Of a DNA stretch of 64,000 nucleotides, positions 21,244-31,996 are shown in pieces; the first letter of the stretch is position 1, and every line of letters begins with the position of its first letter. Made by a program: the position numbers and the translations under genes. This stretch comes from Strigamia acuminata (Eukaryota > Arthropoda > Chilopoda > Geophilomorpha > Linotaeniidae), in the NCBI GenBank assembly GCA_949358305.1, contig OX442322.1, positions 8,308,001 through 8,372,000 of the forward strand. The letters run 5' to 3'. A model generated the notes under the pieces. That model was given only the letters and a program-made list of their open reading frames with translations. It searched no databases and was not told where the DNA came from.

Positions 21244-22163
21244 TGTTGCTAGCAACCGCGATGGAATCGTTAGCGGTTCAACTTTTGGTTTTTGGACAGA
21301 AAGTGTCTTTAGATTTTTAATAATCTTTTTGTCTTCATTTAGTATCGTTTAGCCTGATCGCCAGGAATTTGGAGCACTTACCTGCGCTGATTTCTTGGTC
21401 TTGACCGTCTGGGACGAGCTGCGTTGTCATGCCAACTCGTCACTGCTTTAGATTTAAGTTTTAGTAGAGCCTAGAGCATTTTCTCTTATGTTTGTACTAG
21501 TTTTTGGCCTCCCGTGTTTGAGCGCCATCTCTTGGTCTGCTTTGCAATTAGTGATTGTTGTTAATATGCTTTATTAGCAAGTGTAAAAGTGTTATTTGAT
21601 TTAAGTGACACTGCTCCTGATTGTGCTAGAAATCTGAGCTGTGTCTGATGTTAGTGTTAAGCCTTTTAAGACAAAGGATTGCTTGTTTCAATGCATCTGT
21701 TAGTTATAAGCTTTTATTCTCTTGGTTTTGTACATTTTGTAATGTAACTGATGCATTTCCTCATTTTGCCTGTTTCCATAGTCACGCATTCCAACAATGA
21801 GTGCGTGCTTCTTGTGTTGTTGAAACTTAACCCTAACGGTTGAGTTTTATTTTCCTCTCTCTCACTTTGGAATAAAACTACTGTTTTCTTCCCCAAACCA
21901 GTCTATTTCTTCTGCCTACATGATGTGTAGTGAGTAGAGAACCGGGCGCGCTTTCTCCTCCTACTGGCCGCCACTTTGTGAGTTGATTCGAACGTTTATG
22001 CCTGAGATCGTTAACCCTAAATTGCCGTGGTTGGGTCCGACCTTGTCTGGTTGCGCATGCGCACGTCCACACACCCACTATACTTTCACTTTTCTCCTGG
22101 GATTTCTTCCGCCATCGTCGCTGATCGTTTCCCCGTCCTGGTCTGTTGCCAGTGCTAGCAACA
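21244..22163 (+). repeat. 5' LTR of C2
   Basis: 920 bp, TGTTGCTAGCA...GCTAGCAACA. A poly(A) signal AATAAA is at 21871-21876 and the palindrome TGCGCATGCGCA at 22052-22063. The leader ORF ATG is at 21998. Confidence 0.93.
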
Positions 22164-22639
22164 GAATTCACTTCGTGGTGCCGTTTTGCTTGACCAGGAT
22201 AGATGACTGTTTTCGCCAGTTGTGTGCGCCTGATCATCGCGTGCGACTGCGAGCTTCGACCGTCTGTTTCCTGCCTGAGTTTGCGCCAGTGTTTAGTCCA
22301 GTCGTCGCTGTCGTGTGTGTCCAGCGTGTGGCTCCTTGTAGACAATCGAGCTGCAGAGAAGCCGCATCCAGTTTACGCCGTCGTGTCGAGTGGATCGTCC
22401 AATTGGCGTCCGAATTTCGTCGTGTGATCACAACGCAGCGTGCATTTGTGCTTTCCATTCTGGAAGATGACATTTCTTGTGTCTTTTCTTGGCTTTTTGG
22501 GGGTTTTTTCGAGTCAATTAGCTTAGTGTGTGTATCAGATTCGGGGAAAGAGTGTGTCTTTTCGTGTAAAGAGTATCTTATCGTGTTAGCTCCATATAAC
22601 TGCTGGACAAAGCAGGGGAGTTTAAGTCGCTTTAAGTAG
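21998..22639 (+). CDS. Leader ORF of C2, unknown protein
   Basis: 213 codons, ATG in the 5' LTR, reading through the LTR end at 22163 and the primer site, and ending after the hairpin. It is collinear with the C1 frame (18814-19455) without an indel. The first part is Arg/Cys-rich and the later part has one strong hydrophobic segment. It would lie upstream of gag in a different frame on the genomic RNA. Protein status is unproven. Confidence 0.35.
   Translation: MPEIVNPKLPWLGPTLSGCACARPHTHYTFTFLLGFLPPSSLIVSPSWSVASASNRIHFVVPFCLTRIDDCFRQLCAPDHRVRLRASTVCFLPEFAPVFSPVVAVVCVQRVAPCRQSSCREAASSLRRRVEWIVQLASEFRRVITTQRAFVLSILEDDISCVFSWLFGGFFESISLVCVSDSGKECVFSCKEYLIVLAPYNCWTKQGSLSRFK
22052..22063. promoter_or_regulatory. 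NRF-1-type palindrome in BEL-2 LTR
   Basis: TGCGCATGCGCA, a full match to the animal NRF-1/erect-wing consensus. It is repeated in all four BEL-2 LTRs (12427-12438, 19390-19401, 22052-22063, 41127-41138). BEL-3 LTRs carry only a half-like CATGCGCA. A promoter role is inferred. Confidence 0.4.
22176..22202 (+). promoter_or_regulatory. Candidate primer-binding site, C2
   Basis: TGGTGCCG, seven bases, TGACCAGGATAG; 12 nt after the LTR, as in C1. Confidence 0.5.
22590..22620 (+). other. Conserved leader hairpin, element C2
   Basis: CTCC/GGAG and CTGC/GCAG stems with loop TGGACAAA. The element-strand layout is the same as in C1. Confidence 0.65.
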
Positions 22640-22881
22640 AATTGTTTCTAGACGTTGTATCGTCTCGTTAGTTAGCTAAAAGAAAGTTTCTAGACGTCTG
22701 ACCGTCTTGTTAGTTGTGTGTTTCTCAGTGAAGCTCACGCGCCATTGGTTGCTATCAAACCGTGGTGTTGTTTTCTTGCTTACGCCAGTGGCAGTTGTGT
22801 CGCCTTGGTGTCTTGCCGTGTGTTAAAAGTTACTGTCCTATCTAATTGTCTTTGCTTTCCTACTTGCAGAGGACATTTGGC

Positions 22882-23951
22882 ATGGCAACTCAGACGGGAA
22901 CGGGTTCCAGACCCACCACTCCGGGTGGAACTCCAATCTCTCCGCGAGCTCCTACGCCAGAGCAAATGGACTTGGTGGAGGCTCGCTACAATTCGCTGGT
23001 CCAAGCATTGGATCAATTCCTGACAAGGTCGCGTATCTTGACCGATCCCGGGGAAGTGGAAGCAGCTCTCTTGTCTGCGGAGCAGCAAGAGCGTCGTCTT
23101 TTGAACGATGCGAATACGTTGCAGGCTTATTGGACTCGTGCAACATATTTGCAAGGAATAGCTCAGATAGAAGAATTGTCTTCTCAGGTAGATCATCTGC
23201 GTAACAGACATCAGGTGTCTCAGAGGATGGTCACTCATTGGTCAACGTCGCAGTTGAACCAAACGATTAATACGAGTGCTTTGTCTGGCTTTCCAGGGGC
23301 TGGAACGACGGTTAATACCCGCCGGCCTCCTAATACGAAGTTGCCTACGCTGCAGACAGTGAAGTTCACTGGAGATGTGGTCAAATTCCGCTCCTTCTTG
23401 AGTAGTTTTGACACATCAGTGCACACAAACTCGGAGTTGTCCGAGACAGAAAAGTTGCAATACTTACAGTCTATGTGTGAAGGTGATGCTGCAACGCTCA
23501 TCTCTTCCTATCAGTTAGTTGATGGGTCATACATTCTTGCTAGAGAAGAGCTCATCCGCAGTTACGGAGGTGATGAGGCTCAAAGAACGGCTCTCATGAA
23601 GAGTATAAAAGATATGAAGCCGATTCTTGACGTGCATCCTACCAAGGTGCTCAAGTCACAGCTTGCCCGTGTCTCCACGACAGTTCGCATGCTGGAGCAA
23701 CTGCAAGTTCCGGTTCAGACTGCTGGGTACGTGCTAGCTGACGACGTTCTCAGGAAGTTCCCGTACCAAATGGTTCTTCGATATTACGAGGTTAAGAGAA
23801 CCAAGTCACAGAATTTGGTGAACATGTTGGACTTCTTTGCGGAAGAACTCAAGATTCTTGAGCGCATTGAAGAGGTTATCGGGTTCACACACCTGCCGTC
23901 CGTGAAGCAGGTATCAGAAAAGGCTGACCGGTCTGAGAAAGAGCGTAAAGG
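22882..23951 (+). pseudogene. gag of C2, first block, cut by element G
   Basis: Starts at ATG 22882 (MATQTGTG, as in C1). It covers the coiled N-terminus and the DUF1759 domain (KLPTLQTVKFTGDVVKFRSF) and stops at AAGG, where G inserted, before the zinc motifs. It is almost identical to C1 in protein, with only a few substitutions noticed. A frame continues about 100 bases into the G LTR and ends at 24054; that tail is not element protein. An acceptor-like TTGCAG lies at 22864-22869, 12 bp before the ATG. Confidence 0.92.
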
Positions 23952-24726
23952 TGTTGCGAGCACGCGCAACATGGATTTTTTTGCTATCGCAATAGCGGAT
24001 TTGCTTGAATTGATCAATTATTTAAGTTTGTGTTTAGTTAATAGTGCAGCTTAAGTTTTGGCTAAATGTTAAATGAATTTCGTGTAGTTTGTGACGTGGG
24101 AGTTATGTTTTACCTGATTTAAGCTGTCTTTCTTAAGGTAATCTTGTATTTTTCCTTTGATTCTTTGGAGTTTTACTGCTTGGATTCGTCCGAAGAGTTG
24201 CTGTTGTTAGTTCCTAAGTTAGTTCATTTATTTGAAACACTTTGTCTTAATTTATTACGGTTTTGTGCCTTTTGTAATGATTTTATACTCGAAACTGTGT
24301 ATTTTCTTGTATACGCTTTATCATTTTGTCACTAGAGGGACAATTTGCCTCTTGCGAGTGATTGTTGCCACTCGTTGCTAAGAGCCGCTGCTCTCATTGT
24401 TGTAGGTTGCGCAGCAACTACACTGTGACTGTTATGTAGATTTCTAGGGTTAAGATATGTAATTTTCTCCTCTCTTTTTCTGTGTATTTTGATAGATGTT
24501 AACTTTACAATAAATTCGGTTTGTTCATGTGTTATTTAACACATTAGTGGTGAGTTCTTCCAGACACTTGTTAGGCCACTTTGCAGGGATTTCAAGCAGG
24601 ATTTTTCCTGCAATGCATCATCTCTTTTGGAGCTCATCACAAGTTTTAGTAAGTAGGTTTATTTGTTATAACCATTTTCGATTGTCTTCTAGAGTGCCAC
24701 ACGGTCTTCAAGCACTGCTAGAAACA
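23952..24726 (+). repeat. 5' LTR of element G
   Basis: 775 bp, TGTTGC...GAAACA. The inverted repeat GTTGCG/CGCAAC sits at its start. A poly(A) signal AATAAA occurs about 220 bp before its end. Confidence 0.93.
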
Positions 24727-24730
24727 AAGT

Positions 24731-24749
24731 TGGTGCCGTGACCAGGATT
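24731..24749 (+). promoter_or_regulatory. Candidate primer-binding site, element G
   Basis: TGGTGCCGTGACCAGGATT, only 4 nt after the LTR. This is the least interrupted form of the motif in the window, and it joins the halves that are split in C1 and C2. Confidence 0.65.
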
Positions 24750-27700
24750 TTCGAACGAAATTCCTCACACGTGTGTATAGAAAAATGGCCGCCATCGCCG
24801 CCATTTGTCTGAGCAGGCGGCCTGAAGTCTGCCTGAGTTTTGTGCCGTCCACCACGTCGAGAGCCGGTGTAGCGTGTGTGGTCATCACACGGGACGAGAA
24901 TCGCCCAACAGGATGGCGATATTTGTCTCGGGAGCATCCAGTGAGTTGTGTGCGAGTCTGTGGGTCGCCGACGCCGTCCATGCAGTTCGTACCTGGGTGC
25001 CGCCAGTCAAGTTGGCTGTTTTCGAGTTTGCCTTTTCCGGTGGCCACTCCGGGATCGATCGACGATCTCTCGCCAAGCAGAAGGAGGAAGCGCCACTTGT
25101 GCAACATGATAGGACTGTTCAATGCGCCCACCGGTCGAACAGTTGTGCCTCCGAATCAAGAATGGTTTCGTCTTGTCGTCGGTCGGGTGTTGTCGTGTCA
25201 CGTGTCCAGATGGATCCTCCAAGCTGCAGCGCAACTTGCGAGCTTCGGATATTCAAGCGACAGTTACGCCGCCCGTAGTCCAGTTAAACACAACGCAATG
25301 TACAAGAGTCGGCAATGAAGATTTCGCTTTTTTTTGTCGATTATTTTCTTTATGTCAAATGTTAATTTTTAAGATTTTTGGGGGAAATTGTGAGTGTTTG
25401 GGTTTTTAAAGGGCGTTAGCTTTCTAGAATGTTTAGGTGTCGTTTTGAGCTCGTGTGTAAGAAGTTACGCGGCTTTCCCTGGTTTTTTTTTAGCATGTTC
25501 GCGCCTTGGGGCGACAGTTTACCTTGACAGGCTGTCCGCAAGGGCCCTTTAAGTTCCCTACCTCAGCTTTTGCCCTCCTCGCTTACGGTTATGTTGCTAT
25601 TGTCCTCAGTTCCTTGTTTAAGTGCCAAAGAATGATTTGTACGTATTTATTGGCTTTCTGTGTCTGGATTTAATAAGGGAGTCCAATTTTCTGATTGCAT
25701 TTATGCCTGTGCTGGTTAATAGCTTTATTCTTTGTTCACTCACGTTTTTGGTGAGAATTTTTGGTTTAATATGTGAGAAGCAAAGCTACTTGTTTCCAAG
25801 TTTCCCTTTTTAAACGAGTTTGCCAATTTATCACGTTATTAGCTCTTTGGACTTGAGTTCTTTGTTCTCCCGGGGTTTTTCCCTTTTTCGTGTAGTCCTT
25901 TTAAGAAATTTTTAGGCTTAATGACAGGAGCGTCGTCACATTTGCAAGTTTTTAGTGGTGTTGGCCAGTTAGTCGTCAGCTCGGGGTCGATTAACTCCCG
26001 CTTTTAGCTTTCTGCCCTACGCTAAAGTTAAATTACTAGCTATTGTGAGCCAACCAGTTCCTTCTCCTCGTCCTTCCCGCCTATCAGAGCGGCGGTCAGG
26101 GGGGGTCCTTGAGTGATCTGGCTTCTTCTCGTCACGTGAGCCTGCTCTTGTGTTTGGAATGTGGACGACCTCTGGTCTTTACGTTTTGTGACCAATGTTT
26201 TTCGTGTGCCGCACGAGTTTCCTCGTGAGCTCTGGTGTCGATCATCTCTCCGCTTCGGGAGAGGGCACACCCGTTTGTATTCGTGTGTTTGTAGAACGTT
26301 TCTTGTTTATAGAACGCGATTCGTTCTTTTGCTGCTCATGGTTAGCTGAACGAGCGCTGGCCCGCGAGGTCAGTCGGTTCTTATCTGTCCCTCAATTTCT
26401 GTTCGGTTAGATTGTTATACGACTTGTTTGCAAGTGGGTTTGGATATAGAAAGGCGTGTGACTTCTGTCGGTGCTGGAAGTTTAGAGCAGCCGATCCGCA
26501 CCGCCCACTGGGCAAGTCCAGTTTCTGTTGTTGACCGCTGCACCCAGTGTCTACCGCTGGTGATGTACGTTCTGCATTTTCGCTTTCTCTTCGTGGAAAC
26601 GTCCGTAGCGTTTCATGAGTCTTCATTAGTGATTAGTCTCGCCTTTTATCGTTTAAAAAAGGGAGTTTAGTTATTCTAGTTCTTTGGGGCAACCTTAGAA
26701 TTTGGACATTTTAGCTTATTCGTTTAGGAAATAGCTTGCTTGCTATTTTTGGGTTGTGGCTAGCTAGCGTGGCGTTAGGGTATAGGTACTTGTTTTGGAT
26801 GGTCGTTCTTGCTGTGCACAGCAAGGACTGCCATTCGATGTGTTTCAGAGGGCAGGTTTGCACTGCCATACTCTGTCAGATGTCGTGTCCGAGACATAGT
26901 CCCTGCGCCTCTTGGCGGCCCCTATTTCTACGTTTGCTTCCCGCGACTGAGTAGTTGTTGTTAGTCTTTCATCCCTAGCTCTGCAGTGAGGCAGACATGC
27001 ACTAGGCAGGGAGCCCACTCTAGGATGGGTCGAAGGACGTGTGTGTGCGGCCTTCTTGGCGCCGGCACTCGGCAACACGTTTTAGTCATTGGACAACACG
27101 TGCTTTCAGTAGAGTGGCGATTTCCGGAAGTCGGCTTGCTGATCGACGATGTGGTCAATGGGTATGTGAGCGAGTCAATTGTCGACTTGCAGTTGCTTAC
27201 CGGTTCCAGGAATGCGGTTGGCAACTGGCAAGTCCTTGTGCTCATGTCTATGTGTGACGCTCCTCGTAATCAGGGACGTCAAGCAACCCTCCCTCTTCTC
27301 TCGTTTCTCGGTTCAATCATATTGGTTCCGACTCGGGGTGGGCCAAGCGTTCATACGGTAGCCTCCTCATTGGAGCATGGGGTTTTAACTAGATCTAGTT
27401 TCTATTTCCCCCTCGGTTAAAGAAGTTTCAGTCTTCGTGGTAGTCTGCTCACAACAGGCTACACGGTGGCCCGAGTGCGGACGTGCAGTCCATCGGGTAC
27501 CTCCTTGTTCAAGGCGCATTCGTAAAGCGCAGCTCGGTTGAAAGAAAGCCACCGGTTTTAATTTCTTTTCAACGACGTGATTAGTTTTCGTGCAGGAAGG
27601 GTAGCTTCGTTTCATTTGGTTGCAGTTGCACTGCTTCCAACGTTTTTCAGTATCGTTTGACACCTGTTGATCTTCAAAAAGAAGCAGGTCCCTTTCCTTT

Positions 27701-29070
27701 CTTTTCTCGTGGGGAGGAAATGGATTGATTATTTGGGTACGGACTTATTCCCTCTTCGGAAAAAAAAGCAGAAAGTTTAGTGTTTTGGAATTTTTGCTGG
27801 TTTTCACAGTTCCAGTTTGTTAGTTTCCCTTGTGAGGCCATACTTGGCCAATAGCTTTAGTGATAATATTGACGTTTTTGCCGGTATTTATTTGCACGGA
27901 ACGTGCTCGTTTTTTTTTAGATAATTGAACCGTTTTTCTCTTGTTAGTTAGATCAAGTTGTGGTCGATGGGTCAGCGTGCGCGTGTTTCATTGTCACTGT
28001 GAACAAGAGGTCGCAGTTGGCTTGCACAGTCATCTGACTAAGTCTTTCCTTTTTTCTTTATTCTCTGCTCTTAGCGGTTTCGTGGGTTCATGTCAAGTCA
28101 GGGTGCGGTCAACGTCTTTGCGTGGCAGTGGCTGCGAATGGTTCGCATTGCCTGAGCTTCATGCTTTCTCGTTCTCTTTTTCCTTCTTCTGGCGTGATCA
28201 TGTTAGCTAGGTGGTCATGGCTTTGGGTAAGTGATTAGTTAGTCACTCTTTGCGAAAGAGTGGTGCCTAGGTCTTGACGGCTTTTTCTAGTTCTTCGTAC
28301 GAATGCTGGGTGGTTGGTCAGACGATAGGTCTGGGTCAACGCATTCATTCCCTTATTTTGCATTTTTCTTGTTTTCTAGAAAAGGGTCGTCTTTAATAGT
28401 TTAATAAGTTTGAGTTCGCAGCTCGTGTTTTTAGGCGGACGGAGGTTTCCGTGGTACGTTGCCACTTGAGCGCTGGCTCGAGAACAACGAGGCGGTGAAG
28501 CCTGCCGTGTCTCAAGTTTGTTCCTTTTTGCGTTCCAAGTTTCTTCTAGTCGTCATGCATGTCATGTTCCTTGCGAGGCCATGCTCGATCAAGAGTTTTT
28601 GTGACAGTTTTCCTTTTTTCGACGACGTTTAGTTTTCGGTTCTGAGACTTCTAACCTCGGTGTTTGGTTGGACGATTGTTTTGGACCAGCGCCTTTCCTC
28701 TCTGACAAGGATTTCCGTTCTCCCATTTTTAGTTTTCGTTTAGTTTAAGCGTCTGTCTACGGGTTGACAGACTGAGTTTTCGGACAAGCTCCCGCAATGT
28801 TCTCACGTCGTTTTGGTTAGAAAACCCGTTCAGTCGGATTTTCTGAAGGTTCTTGCGTGTGCGCCACGTGTCTATTGGCGACGCCGTAGCCCCTTGGTGT
28901 CTGGACTAGGTCATCATGGCACGGCCCTTCTCTTTCTTCTCTCGTGTTCTAAGTTTTTTTTAGTGTCTATGGTTTTGCCTTCGCGACTTTCACAAAGTCA
29001 AGCTTGGCTTCGATACTTTTTCTTCCCGTGCTCTTGGTTTTGATGGGGAATTCCTTCAACAGTTTTCTGC
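24750..29070 (+). other. Non-coding interior of element G
   Basis: About 4.3 kb, T/G-rich on the plus strand, without a supportable gene. The motif ACACAACGCAATGT near 25286-25302 is shared with the BEL-1 leader (57223-57240). Several short perfect hairpins are visible: 26246-26263, 26808-26825 (an 18 bp palindrome), 28124-28152, 28244-28262 and 28751-28772. Short frames (for example 181 codons from 24773 and 144 from 26986) show no known motif, and I do not call them genes. Confidence 0.7.
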
Positions 29071-29102
29071 CTTGCCTTCCCTTCTTCTTTGGCCGGCAAC
29101 GC
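29071..29102 (+). promoter_or_regulatory. Pyrimidine tract and GCCGGCAA box before the 3' LTR of G
   Basis: A CT-rich run, then GGCCGGCAACGC, directly before the LTR. Its presence in a non-coding element argues for a cis function. Confidence 0.55.
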
Positions 29103-29877
29103 TGTTGCGAGCACGCGCAACATGGATTTTTTTGCTATCGCAATAGCGGATTTGCTTGAATTGATCAATTATTTAAGTTTGTGTTTAGTTAATAGTGCAG
29201 CTTAAGTTTTGGCTAAATGTTAAATGAATTTCGTGTAGTTTGTGACGTGGGAGTTATGTTTTACCTGATTTAAGCTGTCTTTCTTAAGGTAATCTTGTAT
29301 TTTTCCTTTGATTCTTTGGAGTTTTACTGCTTGGATTCGTCCGAAGAGTTGCTGTTGTTAGTTCCTAAGTTAGTTCATTTATTTGAAACACTTTGTCTTA
29401 ATTTATTACGGTTTTGTGCCTTTTGTAATGATTTTATACTCGAAACTGTGTATTTTCTTGTATACGCTTTATCATTTTGTCACTAGAGGGACAATTTGCC
29501 TCTTGCGAGTGATTGTTGCCACTCGTTGCTAAGAGCCGCTGCTCTCATTGTTGTAGGTTGCGCAGCAACTACACTGTGACTGTTATGTAGATTTCTAGGG
29601 TTAAGATATGTAATTTTCTCCTCTCTTTTTCTGTGTATTTTGATAGATGTTAACTTTACAATAAATTCGGTTTGTTCATGTGTTATTTAACACATTAGTG
29701 GTGAGTTCTTCCAGACACTTGTTAGGCCACTTTGCAGGGATTTCAAGCAGGATTTTTCCTGCAATGCATCATCTCTTTTGGAGCTCATCACAAGTTTTAG
29801 TAAGTAGGTTTATTTGTTATAACCATTTTCGATTGTCTTCTAGAGTGCCACACGGTCTTCAAGCACTGCTAGAAACA
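29103..29877 (+). repeat. 3' LTR of element G
   Basis: 775 bp, no difference from 23952-24726 seen by eye. AATAAA at 29660-29665 is the probable poly(A) signal. Confidence 0.93.
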
Positions 29878-29881
29878 AAGG

Positions 29882-31238
29882 TGCCATGGCGTCTTTGGTC
29901 GCTGCTCAGAGTCCGAAAGGGCCGTTAAGTCCAAGACAGGGGCCAACCAAGCCCGCTTGTCCGTTCTGTAATGCTGATCATTTGGCTCAAGATTGTACGA
30001 AGGTTGTAGAGGTGGAGGCAAGAACTGAAATAGTTCGCCGAGACAGGCTCTGTTTCAATTGTCTTCGCAGCGGTCACTCATTCAAGCAGTGTCCAAGTCG
30101 TTTTGCCTGCCGGTCGTGCGGTGGTCGTCACCATACCGCTATTTGTCGGGGTGCTAAGGACAAATCTCCTGTTCTTCAAGACAGACCAAGGGAATTGCAG
30201 GTCGTTACGAACGTCACATTGTCCGTTGCTTCATCTTTGCAGCTGATGATCTTTTCAGCAGAACTGACCACTAAGTCAGGTGGGTCGCATCGCATTCGAG
30301 GCATGCTGGACCCAGGAAGCCATCGCTCATACATTCTGAAGAGCTTGGCCGACCGCATTAAGTTGCGACGATGCGGTGTCGTGCACGCTTCTACTCAGCG
30401 CTTTAATGAGCGTGATCCAGTGCCGACAGATTACGACGTTTTTTCTATACGTCTTAAGTCTCGCCATAGCGCGAAAAACATCACAGTGTCCGCTCTGAGT
30501 GTGGAACATCTTCCGCAGGTGTCGGGAATCGTTCACGCCGAGACCATTGAGAAGGTCAAAGCCCTAGGTCTAGAGTTGGCCGAGGACTTACCGTCGACCG
30601 CCCAGCACATTGACGTCCTGTTAGGGGTTGATGTTTGGTGGCAGGTTTGTCTAAACGGTCGCAAACGACTCGACCAGTCGTCCGGGTTGATTAACACCAT
30701 ATTCGGATGGATTTTGTCGGGTGCTGCGGGTTCCGCGGATTTGCTTCTCGATGACACGTCTTCAGTAGCTTGCTGTGCGACGTGCGACGTTTCTCCTGAC
30801 AAAGAGCTGGAACGCCTATGGTCACTTGAAGCTGTGGGTATTCGTGCAGGGGAGCGCGATTCTGATTTCGTTCGAGATCGATTCGAACAGTCCACTGTTT
30901 GCCTCGAAGACGGTCGTTACCAGGTACGCTTACCTTTTAATGAGCATGTTACCGGACTCGAGTCCAATTGGGAGCTGGCAGTCACGCAGCTTTCCAATAC
31001 GCTGAAGCGCATAGATGCGAGTACTGACCACAAGAAACGCTATCATGACGCCATGTGGGCATATGTTCGCGAGGATCATGCCGAAGTGGTTCCTCCGGCC
31101 GAACGTTTCTGGACAGAAGGGGTTTACAATATCCCACATCACCCTGTTATTAAGGAGGACCGTGAGACCACGAAGTTCAGGGTCGTTTTTAACGCCTCTT
31201 CTTCAAAGAAGGGCGCGCGGTCGCTCAATGACTGTTTA
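29882..31238 (+). pseudogene. gag-pol of C2, second block, between G and H
   Basis: Resumes the C2 frame directly after the AAGG duplication. It encodes the zinc motifs (CPFCNADH-, CFNCLRSGH-, CRSCGGRHH-), the protease (MLDPGSHRSYI), the linker and the first part of RT up to NDCL. There GTTTA (31234-31238) marks the entry of H. No internal stop is seen. It is nearly identical to C1 in protein. Confidence 0.93.
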
Positions 31239-31774
31239 TGTAGGCAGAGAATGCGCAAAATATCGGTGTAAACCGATTGAAAGCGTGAATTGGCGCTGTG
31301 CGACCCGCACAGACGTTAACGATACGACGCGTATCGTTTCGGAAATGCGCGCGGCCTAATGCCGCTTATATGCGCTAGCAAGAAGCACTAAAGGTGCTTT
31401 AAATCAAACACAATGAGTAAAACAATAAAAACGGTTTAATTAAATAGTAATACATTACAAATAGGTATCCAAACAGGTGGGAAAGCAGCTAAGTCATACA
31501 CGGCTGTGTATGACGCCATCTTGGATGAAAAAGCAATGGGTAGTGGCACCTAGTGCCGGGAATTTACATTAAGTTTGAACAAATCATTTGATAATAGGAC
31601 AAATCCTAGCATAAAGTGATAAAAGTATGGAATTACATACGGGACAGCGCAAAACGAATGGTAACATCGAAATCAATTAAATAATAACAAAGATGCGCTG
31701 TATACCTAAACACAAAGGGAAAACTAGGAAATAACAAATGTATTCATCGATACAAAATGGTCTTTTGACCAACA
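31239..31774 (-). repeat. 3' LTR of element H
   Basis: 536 bp, TGTTGGTC...CCTACA on the element strand. A small hairpin TGGTC/GACCA sits at its start. Confidence 0.94.
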
Positions 31775-31786
31775 AATCCCCTCTTC
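31775..31786 (-). promoter_or_regulatory. Polypurine tract of element H
   Basis: GAAGAGGGGATT on the element strand, directly before the 3' LTR. This is a normal tract, in contrast to the BEL copies. An unbroken run of 20 A (plus strand) lies at 31851-31870, between it and the ORF. Confidence 0.8.
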
Positions 31787-31996
31787 GATGGAAATATTTA
31801 TCAGGGGACAAGATGAACGTAAACTGGAATTACAGTTGATAATCGTTGAGAAAAAAAAAAAAAAAAAAAAGATGATAAAGTCGAACCATCGGGCCGGGTA
31901 CTGTCGTGGTTATCACTTAACTAAGCTCGGTATTCCCACAGAAACCCGATGATCCTCGAAGTCGGGTGAAAAGAAACTAGGAATGTCACGATAAGT

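Larger units (their letters stand above)
23952..29877 (+). mobile_element. Element G: non-coding LTR element (LARD-like), family BEL-4
   Basis: 5,926 bp with two 775 bp LTRs that I read as identical, inside C2 gag and flanked by AAGG (23948-23951 and 29878-29881). The LTR starts TGTTGCGAGCACG, like BEL-1, and ends GAAACA. It has a BEL-type primer site and a BEL-type pyrimidine/GCCGGCAA box. The 4.4 kb interior holds no gag, protease, RT or integrase: the longest frames are under 190 codons and show no recognisable motif. The terminal match, the 4 bp duplication and the shared leader motifs indicate trans-mobilisation by BEL proteins. I cannot assign it to a named family. Confidence 0.88.

Noticed and set aside
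22846-22881. Twelve extra N-terminal codons on BEL-2 Gag
   Set aside because: They depend on a TTG start and lie on the acceptor-like pyrimidine tract. The ATG at 22882 matches the other copies.
24773-25318. 181-codon and similar short frames in element G
   Set aside because: No similarity to gag, pol, env or any domain I know. Lengths are compatible with chance in a 4.4 kb interior.
31851-31870. Run of 20 A as a retroposon poly(A) tail
   Set aside because: It lies inside copia element H, upstream of its polypurine tract on the element strand (as T20), with no target duplication of its own.
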